From: Paragonimus skrjabini miyazakii
Lineage: Eukaryota > Platyhelminthes > Trematoda > Plagiorchiida > Troglotrematidae
Length of the DNA stretch: 64,000 nucleotides
Reading direction: 5' to 3'
NCBI GenBank assembly: GCA_014338405.1
Contig: JTDE01001050.1
Location: forward strand, 1-64,000
Shown: positions 55,361 to 64,000 of the stretch, piece by piece
How the letters are laid out: each line of letters begins with the position of its first letter
Position numbering within the stretch: the stretch's first letter is position 1
Translations under genes and position numbers: made by a program
Notes under the pieces: generated by a model
What the model saw: the letters and a program-made list of their open reading frames with translations, nothing else
The model's database searches: none
Told to the model about the DNA's origin: nothing

Positions 55361-56029
55361 GTAATTCTCTGGATGCTACTATTCAACCATTTGCATCCTT
55401 CTGTTTTCGGCGACGGTACTCCCGAACGTTGCTTTTCCAGCATTTGATTTCACATCATTCCCACGTTTTCCCCCAACACGACCTCTAATTTTGACGAACT
55501 GTTCTGGAATTATGCGTGCTCGATCAACCCTCGACCCTTATTTTAACGTGTATTGTGTTACAGTTTTTCTAAACAGTTGTCTCGTACATTAGTTTCGCAG
55601 TGGACACTGATTCGTGAATCAACACAAAACGACTTTCCGTCATCTAAGCTTGTGTTCACCTTTCACTATATCATAACATATTTTTGCTATCGCTGCTTGT
55701 TTCTGAATATCTTGTGTTTCCAAGGGTTGCATTGTACATCTGTCAAATCATGCAGGAAGTTCACGTTTTTATTATTGTCGAACGAATAATTTAATTACAG
55801 TTTATCTTAAGTCACTATCTATAGTAGCTGTCAGCTACAAGTGACGCCTGTACACATCGTGGTCCAATCATTTTCATCTGCTATTATCTCCTTATTTGTG
55901 ATTACTGTACACGCACAGGCTTCTGTTCGTTCCGTGCTGACTGTCTTCTCCCCTACACGTTGACTAGAAATGTTTTAAATTGTTTCGCATTCCGGTCACA
56001 GTTTTGCTCAGATGCCTTCATCTATTCAG

Positions 56030-56267
56030 CACCACCCCGCCCCTGGCAATCTATTCGCCACACTACAACCAAAATGGTCAACACGTTCATGTGTTTGCAC
56101 GCACCTTAGCTCACACAGAATCAATTAGTCCTTGCCGAGCATACGTTGTTCACAACAAACACGAAAAGATGAGTGACTTGAAAGAAAGACTAATTTGTGA
56201 GAAGCTTTATAACACTATTCACAAGTTCGATTACCCTCGCCATTACTCGCAAACAGTATTCTCCCAG
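56030..56267 (+). CDS. Candidate internal exon, unknown protein
   Basis: 238 nt between the acceptor TTCATCTATTCAG and a CCCAG|GTCAAT donor. One leading nucleotide, then about 79 codons: PPLAIYSPHYNQNGQHVHVF, RTLAHTESISPCRAYVVHNK and LICEKLYNTIHKFDYPRHYS, ending in phase 0. Local GC is raised and composition is protein-like. The frame runs on to a stop 14 nt past the donor. I do not recognise it; a micro-exon candidate lies 670 bp upstream. Confidence 0.45.
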
Positions 56268-56284
56268 GTCAATTGCTCTTAAGC

Positions 56285-58420
56285 ATTTCCTCCTATCAAC
56301 ATGTTCTTTAGCAAAATATCTCATCATGTGTAATGAATTATATTGAGTCATTTTTGATTATTCTTGAGTGTTCGTGAAGTAAAGTGTATTCTGAAACACA
56401 AAAGATAAATAATGAAATCCTTAAACTTATTCATCGACTTCATGCTATGGGAATTTTATTTATTAGTTGGTTTGATTTTTAGAATCCATTTTCGGGTGTA
56501 GTTCAATTTTACTGGCAGAAATTGATATACATCAACCTCAATAAAAATCTGAATAGCTCAGACGGGTTTCAATATAGCATTTTCACATTGGTTACTTTCT
56601 TCGAAGAAATTTTCATGCGAAAGCTCTGTTTTGAGACACTTTAGTTGACCCCATAAATGACATATACGCAGTGTTGTTATTTTAACAAGTCCAACCTTTG
56701 AGCGGTCACAGTAGTTTCATGACGTTTTAAATGGAGACGATTGTTCAGATGTTATTGATTACGAATATAATGACTTGATAAATGCAACCAAAATGTAAGT
56801 CAACATTTATTCGCTCCAGTACCGGGGTCTAGTCAAAACAGTGAATAACTCGGAGATATAGTAAACACAGTTTTCTTTCTATTACTGTTGTTCTCAGAAA
56901 ATTACGCGTGGCCGAAGACTTGTTCTAACGATCGGAATTTTCGAAAGTTTACTTCTCTGTGGTTGTTTCTTGCTCTCATCTAAACTTCCTAGCTGGTTTC
57001 AGTTCTATGTACAAAGATACTGTTGCACGGAATCCTGGATGATGTGATGTCTAACTGATTTCTTGTTTTTTATCCTTTATTTTGAACCGTTTTTTCCATG
57101 TTTTTGTTTTCTGTCATAATGTGCATCTCTCCTCGGGAATATTACAGTCACGAAAGTCCACAAGTTCGTATAGTAGAATAGCACAATTTAATAGCGTGAA
57201 AGCATAGTGTGACAAATATGTAGCAGTGTATCAGATATGTACGTATAGCACTAATAAATAACGAAATGATGTGACTTAACAAAATCGTGAGAGTAAAGTA
57301 GAAATGATTTGAATTGTTGTGAGTCACTGCTGAGACCAGTGCAATTTCTAGGGTACTGCTGGAAGATGAGCTAATGTGATATCTTGTAATTCGATTGGTG
57401 GATGAATCTGTGCCAGTCTTGAATTTGAAGGTCCTCTTTGGAGGAATGCGTGTCGTTTGGTTTGTACGGTGACTTCAGTGGAGGGTGTGCTGTTAACCGT
57501 GATGCGTAGAGTACAGGTTAATTGCAACATGTGTGTAGTGGTAGAAATGTTCGCTTGTAAGTGTTATACCAGACTGTGAACACGGTAAGTTGTTGTAGCA
57601 TAGCTGACAGAATTAAAAAGGCAGGACATGTCAAAATTTTTGACGGTCACGAGATGTGTTGTGCACTGACTGCCATTTGTTCTGTCTGACGCTGGTAGAA
57701 TAAACAGTTAGTCTTATAGTTCAAATTATCTAATGAAGCTGTCGGACGCAACCTCGGAATACTTTGGCGTATTGTATAAGACGGAATTCACGTGATCACG
57801 CAATTGACTGGTTCAACAGATTAGTTAAGGGGCATTGGCGAATAAATGCACTGGAGATGTTATGGGGTTGTTGAAACGTATCTGTTACTTTTGGACGACG
57901 TACTTCAAATCCCTACAGCCTATACCAGCTAGTCAATATCAGTGCAAAAAGTCAAAAACATACTACTTGAGGTCACGGCATAAACCACGAATGGATGACT
58001 AGTACGTCAGTTCTTACAATTGACGGTTGCCTTGCGCGATGTGCTGTTTTTATATCGGTCCTGGTTCAGGGAACAAAAATACCACCCAATCTTTAAGGAA
58101 GTCCTTATGAAAAAACGTGTGTCCCAGAAACACCTTCATCGTTGTACCGCTTGTATAACAGTGCGTCTTTTAACTTGTAAACCAAATTCTCTAGCACTGT
58201 GAAATATTTCATCGACAATATCTTTCATACTGTTTGAAGCAATTAGCGAAAGCAGTGGTTGTTGCGGCTGTTGTTGCCACTCTTGTTTATCACTTTGTTG
58301 TAATTTAAGTTATGTTTGTTTTTGACTTATTCGAATTTCTATCAGTGAAAATATGCCAACTTAAATCTAAAGTAATTATTGGTTCGCACGTTTTTACTGA
58401 TATTCAGGGTGTCCTAGAAG
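56285..58420. other. Unassigned
   Basis: A minus-strand open stretch at 57530-57348 with an ATG (including TPSTEVTVQTKRHAFLQRGP) could be a terminal exon but lacks clear splice sites. Otherwise nothing was recognised. Confidence 0.3.
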
Positions 58421-58424
58421 ACCG

Positions 58425-58560
58425 TGTGTTATTGTTGGTTCGTCCTATTTGATATATATATTCTATGTATGTAGTCCTATATATTCTATTGTTTTACGTT
58501 CGTGACTGAACAGAGTAAACGAAATGTTAACATCTCGCAACGCATGTATTGTATCGTTAC
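58425..58560 (+). repeat. PLE-1 3' end with hammerhead-type motif
   Basis: A solitary PLE-1 terminus. The motif at 58492-58548 has GAGTAAAC-GAAA and the palindrome ATGTTAACAT plus C, with helix I GTGA/TCGC. The core strand reads CTGAACA, missing the invariant G as in the 49-kb copy but with a different base. No endonuclease is recognisable upstream. Confidence 0.65.
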
Positions 58561-58564
58561 TGGC

Positions 58565-60970
58565 TCGTCGAGTGTACCAGTCAGGACTGTTTGCGTGACG
58601 ATAACTAATGAAATATGGAGTTCTATAACACATTTCGATGACTGCGATCGCCCAATTAAATTATACTGAGAGAAATATCAAGTATTCTGCTCTTGTTCTT
58701 TCAGCCATGGTGTTGTCCCTAGGACAGTTGAAATACATAATGGTGCTCTAACGAGAGTTCTAATCCACTTCATTATAACATTATTCCGACTTGTATTATT
58801 ACAACAGTATCCTCTCCAACAAACTAGCTTAATACTAAACAAGTTAGTCTCTTTCCAGCATAGCTGTTTCAGTCAAGCGCGTAGCGATGATATCGTTGTA
58901 ATTCAAAATTTGAGCATACCTAGATTTCTCATGAAATTGCCTCCCTGCTTTTCGAAAATAATTCCAGTATCATGTCCACATTGTCATAGCAAATTTCTAC
59001 CAAAATGTTCAACAACTACGATATTTTACGCAGTTAACTAAAGCTATATTTGTTCACTAGCACAGAAAGTTGAATTTCTCTAACATCGTTGAGGATTGCA
59101 ACGTTAGTATTGTAGTGAATAATGAATGATTCTTATCAGAACGTACAATGCAAACGTGTTTTTTTATGTTGAGGAAATTATTTATGAAACAGACGCTTGC
59201 CGATAGCCTTTACTACCATCTCAGCTGTGCCAAAGAAGTGCTCTACACATCGTACTTTTATCTTACCTTCCGTTATCAAAGTGGAATAGGACCAAATTCG
59301 ATTGGCTCACTGTGTCTGCCGGAATAAAGCTAGGACGGTCAAGTGGTTTCACATTATCGCTTTGTAAAAGTGGCTTCAATGTGCTGTATCATACACTTTT
59401 CAGGATAATCTATACAATTAGCGTGTGATTGAATTTTCTAACGATAATATGGCCTGAAATTAATGTGTTATGCTTTGAGGGCGAGTATATTGTGGGTACA
59501 GGAGTAGACTAACAAATAGACAACGGTCATGTTTGCAACTATTGGATTATTTCGAAAAGAATAAATAATTTTTATAATTTTCTCTTGTGTTGATTGGTTG
59601 TGATCTCAGTTGGTGGAGCGTTAAAATAAGGCCTTTCATGGATGAAAGTTTCGAATTATTTCTAAACCATTACACGGTTTGAAAACTGTCGTCAGTAAAC
59701 ATTTCTGTAAATAATAACTGAATTGTTGAAGTTTGGTCGAATGCCCTTGTATATTTTTCCTTCATGGTCAACGATTTCGTAACCAGAATAACTGTGACAG
59801 GTTTTACAAAGATCATTAGTGAAAGGTATTATTGTAAATTCCGAGAACGTGAATTTCTGTCGTTGGTTTGAAAACGACCATTTATCGTATACAAATATTC
59901 ATGCAATTAAGAACAACGGTTAAATTACACAGAAATTAATCGCACATAATTTCACGGTACATTCTATCTGCGAATACTAACCATATCTGACACAGTTTTG
60001 CTACGACGTTCTTGACTGATCAAATTGGGATCAGGTTACCCCTAACCGGTAAGCAAACAGAATGTGAACGGATGACCAATTGTCTGCCGTGTGTTCTTGT
60101 TGGCTCGCCAGATGACAGTGGTGATTGCTGTACACAAAAGCACAACGTAAACCAGTAGTATGTCGTGTGAATAAGAATCCATTGTTACGGATTAACAAAA
60201 CATCCGACTGAGACAGGTCGGTTTGCTAAACCCATGTCTTCTTTTATAATGTTGAGGTGCATAAGTGAAGAATGTTATTAAAAAGTCACCTGAATCTTTC
60301 TTGAAGGTTTGCCGAGAATATCACTGTACTCATGTGAGCTAAAGCCGTGGCCGTTGAACTGGTTACTATAAACCACTAAAAAGTGTAATATGTTATCTCG
60401 TTCATTGAGACCTAAAGAAAGACAGGTCGACACTGGAGAAACACACTAAAATGGGACAACTGGTTCGTCACACATTGTGTTTCGGCATGAAAAGTTCCAC
60501 AGACGCCGTATGCCATAAATGATGCATCACATCTTGTCTGTCACTGCAAGTCAGGTTTTTATTTTATCCATACTGAGAGTAGCAAACGAATAATCGTCCT
60601 TGTCATTTATAACCTAGTACTGAAGACTACTCGAACATAAATAGGGAATTACTCTCAAAAAACCAAGTCAATCAACATGTTTCTCTTGACTCGCTATGTC
60701 CGGATGATTCAAATGCTTTCAGTCCTTCTTATATGTCACCGACAATGTTGTTTTCACCAGCAATATAGAAGTAATCCAGTTATCGGTGGTGATACTGTAT
60801 TTTTGGTTTTGCACTGCCCACACACGTTTACTTGATGGTTCCAGTTTCAAGAAAAAGAAATTAGTACTTTAAGGACTCACAATGTCTGCAAGATAAGATC
60901 GCCGACTAAATGAATGAAGGATTCGTAATTTTCCAAGTTTCTTAGAATAATCAACGTCAGAAAAGACATG
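58565..60970. other. No recognised features
   Basis: AT-rich. A degenerate tRNA-like arrangement lies near 59600-59660. Confidence 0.4.
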
Positions 60971-60974
60971 AAAA

Positions 60975-61270
60975 TGAGGTGCACTACTGACGAACGAATC
61001 TCGAGTCCACTGCTTCTGTTCGAATGCGGCTGACTGGAAGGTCTGTGGGAATGCGATGACTGCACCGATTTTTTGAGTGATGCGCAAGTTACACGATAAA
61101 CCAAAATCCCCATACTACTCATTAGTAATCAAGATATCGCTCCACAAGTTAATGATTTCTGTGTTGTTAACTTGAGTGGAATTCCTCGTCGAAGGTTCAC
61201 TCACTGGAGTTGACAGGTCAGTTACTGTCTCTTTCCACGCGATAGGGCAATCAGCGCAGTAATTGCGAGC
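60975..61270 (+). repeat. Hammerhead SINE, partial, with tail-to-head junction
   Basis: Begins with GTGCACTACTGACGA (helix I and first core strand). Helix II is deleted (ACGAATCTCGAGTC follows), then the tail runs through ACTACTCATTAGTAATC near 61130. Directly after it comes the block AAGTTAATGATTTCTGTG to GGGCAATCAGCGCAGTAATT, which at 39970-40120 lies upstream of a head. The order therefore equals the end of one unit joined to the start of the next. Confidence 0.7.
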
Positions 61271-61521
61271 GAATGTAGCTGAGAATTTACATAGTATAAG
61301 ACAGTTGTGTCCATTCAGAGATTTGTGTGTAGTGATACTTTTCTTCCTGCAACTGAGTAGGAGGTATTGGTCCAAATGTCCTTAGAACAGAGATTGTCAG
61401 GAGGCTGTTATAGTCTAAACCAACTGACATCCATTTCCCAATGCACTTTCTTGTCGCTTTTTTGCAGAAAAACATTTGGTAGGGTGGAAGAATAAATGGC
61501 ACCATAATGTCAGAAGACTGA

Positions 61522-61841
61522 TGTAACGCGCTCAATCGCTGACCCAGAACCGCGAAAAAGAATAGGCGACGCAACAACGTTTATTGGAAAGACAAAACAA
61601 GTTCCATTATGCCACAGAGGCTCTGAATTTATAGGTCCAAAGGAGTACGAATCACGTTATAGAGGGGCGAAAACAGTTCACATAATGTACAGGCGTTCGA
61701 TCGCGCAGCTGCAATCTGATTACCTGAGTGAATTTGATTAACTGAGTAAATAAGAACATATCAGTTAACTCGAAGCCGGATCAATCAATCGATATGACGT
61801 GATTTGCCTTTGCTGCTTCGTTGGGAGATGCGTCTCCTATC
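61522..61841 (-). repeat. Inverted LTR copy
   Basis: Reverse complement of 63001-63321 with about 90% identity plus indels (an 18-bp stretch missing, a 16-bp stretch gained). The end lying against the integrase is the LTR's TG start. Confidence 0.9.
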
Positions 61842-62800
61842 GACGGCTGTCTCATGTTTGGTGACCGGGTCGTCGTGCCAAAGATGTTACGTGACAAAGT
61901 ACTGAAGCAGTTTCATACCGAACATCCAGGTATCAGCCAAATGAAAGCTCTGGTTCGCAGTTACGTGTATTGGCCGCAGATGGATTCGGAAATTGAGCGG
62001 TTCGGACAAAGTTGCGAATGATGTCAGCTAGCAGCTAAAGCACCCCGGAAGTGTCCGTGACAACCGTGGTCAGACGCAGAAAATCCGTGGCAACGTCACC
62101 ATCTTGATTTTGCGGGGCCAGTTAATGGCCAATACTATATGATCTTCGTCGATTCATTCACCAAGTAGCCGGAAGTTGTTCCAATGACAAACCCGAACTC
62201 TATATCACTAATATCAAAGCCTAATAAGTTATTCAGCCACTTTGGCATTCCAGAGACTGGTGTATCAGATAATGAATCACAATTCACATCCGTAACTTTC
62301 CGGACATTTTGTGAGCATTATGGCATTTAGCAAAAATTCTTTCCCTCGTATGACCCACAATCTAATGGTCAGGCTAACAGGTTCGTGGTTACCTTCAAGC
62401 AAGTAGTACTTAAAGCCGAAGGAGAGGAAACTCCAGCAGATGTCATTCAGCATTTCTTGACTGCTTATCGCATCACGCCTATCCAGAATACACCAGGAAG
62501 AATCTAGTCAACTGAATGTATGTTCGGAATGAAAATGCGCACAAGGTTGGGCAATGTCAGACCTTCACCACTCAAATCCGCCAACAACATACACAGGTCA
62601 GATTACGCAGGATGCATTCGGCGTTTCAGTATTGGTGACTCAGTGCTTGCGCGAGACTTTCGAGGTAAGAATAAATAGACCCCTGCCGTAACCTCAAAAC
62701 GTAATGGGAAGGTGATGTACGAAGTCACTGTCGGGGAAGACACCTGGAGAAGACATATCAACCAGTAATGGGGGAACCCTGGCTTACTTCTGATCAAACC
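61842..62800 (+). pseudogene. Gypsy integrase remnant
   Basis: Zinc-binding part: FHTEHPGISQMKALVRSYVY then MDSEIERFGQSC; the second half of the C--C pair follows a stop (CQLAAKAPRK). Core: HHLDFAGPVNGQYYMIFVDS holds the first aspartate, FGIPETGVSDNESQFTS the second, and SNGQANRFVVTFKQ should hold the glutamate but reads N (usual NGQAERFV). C-terminal: IGDSVLARDFRGKN and, near 62750, GEDTWRRHINQ. Stops at several places and the lost glutamate make it inactive. The wording is of the Mag-like type, unlike the CsRn1-like copy at 7.6 kb. Confidence 0.9.
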
Positions 62801-63000
62801 AGACTCAACTTCATTACATTAGGAAATTCTACTGGATACCTTCGAGTTGGAGAAAAAGGTTGATATGCCGCTGTTAAAAATCGAAGAGACAACACCAGAT
62901 TCTTTTCCTCTTAGACGATCCCCACAAAACAGAAACCCGTGAAATCCCTACAAGTGAATCCAAGGTATCAGTCCTATGACACATGCCGAAAGAAGGGAGG

Positions 63001-63321
63001 TGTTAGGAGAAGCATCTCCTAACGAAGCAGCAAAGGCAATTCACTTCATATCGATTGATAAATCCGGTTTCGAGTTAACTGATATGTTCTTATTCACTCA
63101 GGTAATCAGATTGCAGCTGCGCAATCGAACGCCTGTACATTATGTGAACCGTTTTCATGAGTGCACTTTCTAATGCCCCTCTATAACGTGATTCGTACTC
63201 CTTTGGACCTATAAATTCAGAGCCTCTGTTGCATAATGGAAATTGTTTTGTCTTTCCAATAAACGCCGTTGCGTCGCCTATTCTTTTTCGCGGTTCTGGG
63301 TCCGCGATTGAGCGTGTTACA
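63001..63321 (+). repeat. 3' LTR with polypurine tract
   Basis: Starts TGTTAGGAGA and ends GCGTGTTACA. Contains a TATAAA (about 63209) and an AATAAA (63258-63263) at positions suitable for promoter and polyadenylation. It is preceded directly by the polypurine tract AAAGAAGGGAGG. Confidence 0.9.
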
Positions 63322-64000
63322 TTAATTTCTCCCTATTAGTTTGAGAATGACTGCAAAGACTGTACCGCATAAAATGACACTACCGTCTTTGCAAAATCTG
63401 GGAAAATCCAACAAGTTATCCAACGCTTAAGCCTAGTTACTAAAAGGATGATTTGAAACTCATTAACTCCATTGCATCCAGATTCATTCAGGCTGTTTGT
63501 TCCCGCAGTATCAAATGAATACGTTTTTGAAATATCCATTAGTTTGAGTGAATTGAAAATCGTGTAGCTAATTTGGTAGGCATCACTATTAGATGCTATG
63601 TCTTACAATGAAAATGTTGCTTTCCGACGAGATATCGTTTCATTGGTTGTATACAATCGTTTTTATGCCTTAATTTTGCACCGTAAGTGTATCACATGTT
63701 TTTAAAATGGTCTCCAAGGGATCCTAGTTCAATCCTACCAGAGATTTCATAGAAATGATTGTATAAATAATGACGGATAAATGGATGGTTGTATAAAATT
63801 ATCAATCTTCTCTAACCAAAACATCCGGAAGCTTCGCTGTTCAGAAATATCAAGGAATTTATTGCGAAGTTTGCAATCCGATCGAAGTAGAATGATGGGA
63901 AGAAGTACTTCAGTTGTCAAATGAAAAGAAGCCATATCTTGAGTTAACCTTCGGAAATCTTATTCCCCAATGTTACATAACAAACTGAACTCCTAACTAT
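63322..64000. other. No recognised features
   Basis: AT-rich sequence with short frames only. Confidence 0.45.

Larger units (their letters stand above)
61522..63321 (+). mobile_element. Ty3/Gypsy element, third family, inverted upstream LTR
   Basis: A plus-strand integrase remnant (61842-62800) is followed by a polypurine tract (AAAGAAGGGAGG, 62989-63000) and a 321-bp LTR (63001-63321). Upstream, in place of a direct 5' LTR, lies the LTR in reverse orientation (61522-61841), fused straight to coding sequence at the start of the integrase zinc-binding region. Everything from primer site to RNase H is missing. No target-site duplication is visible. Confidence 0.85.

Noticed and set aside
59590..59665. 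tRNA-like stretch with ATCTCAGTTGGTGGAGCG and GTTTCGAATTAT
   Set aside because: Arms do not pair and B box is poor. No second copy seen in the window.
1..64000. CRISPR arrays, operons, phage or plasmid features
   Set aside because: No regularly spaced repeats, ribosome-binding sites or compact gene arrays; the sequence is clearly eukaryotic.

Overview
The window looks like repeat-dense, gene-poor DNA of a flatworm, most likely a digenean trematode. The grounds are an AT-leaning base composition, no compact gene arrays, several retrotransposon types that are common in trematodes (RTE, CsRn1-like Ty3/Gypsy, Penelope-like elements), and a tRNA-headed short element carrying a hammerhead ribozyme of the kind known from schistosome Sm-alpha repeats. 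The species cannot be read from the sequence. There is no bacterial, phage or CRISPR signature. Two N gaps (14863-14962 and 31536-32219) interrupt the assembly.

Layout. 1-4.1 kb: two decayed RTE pieces in inverted orientation around a nest of Penelope-like (PLE) fragments. 5.0-8.1 kb: a dead CsRn1-like Gypsy with gag, RT, RNase H and integrase remnants in order. 8-19.6 kb: mostly unrecognised sequence with tRNA-like repeat heads, a few exon candidates and a gap. 19.6-20.7 kb: a PLE endonuclease fragment and a head-to-head pair of ribozyme SINEs. 23.8-26.5 kb: two PLEs of different subfamilies abutting head to head. 26.5-39.9 kb: mostly intron-like or intergenic sequence with several candidate exons (best at 27.5, 35.4 and 38.5 kb) and the second gap. 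40-42.4 kb: a ribozyme SINE and a decayed second Gypsy family. 43.5 and 53.6 kb: inverted copies of an unknown 340-bp repeat. 46-47.6 kb: a PLE framed by almost identical 454-bp inverted arms. 49, 52-53 and 58.5 kb: further PLE copies. 50.8 and 61 kb: more ribozyme SINEs. 55-56.3 kb: candidate micro-exon and exon. 61.5-63.3 kb: a third Gypsy family whose upstream LTR is inverted.

The most notable theme is self-cleaving RNA. Two unrelated retroelement classes here carry hammerhead-type motifs. The non-autonomous SINE has three copies with an intact catalytic core. The PLEs carry a compact motif with a palindromic stem III and almost no stem II, placed at the element ends. Ribozyme-driven processing of multimeric RNA is a plausible shared feature, but activity is inferred and not shown.

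All autonomous elements carry visible lesions in catalytic motifs or reading frames. The longest gap-free reading frame is the 240-codon PLE RT-tail/endonuclease at 52.4-53.1 kb. Host gene content is weakly supported: exon calls rest on open frames with matching splice sites, and none could be assigned to a known protein.
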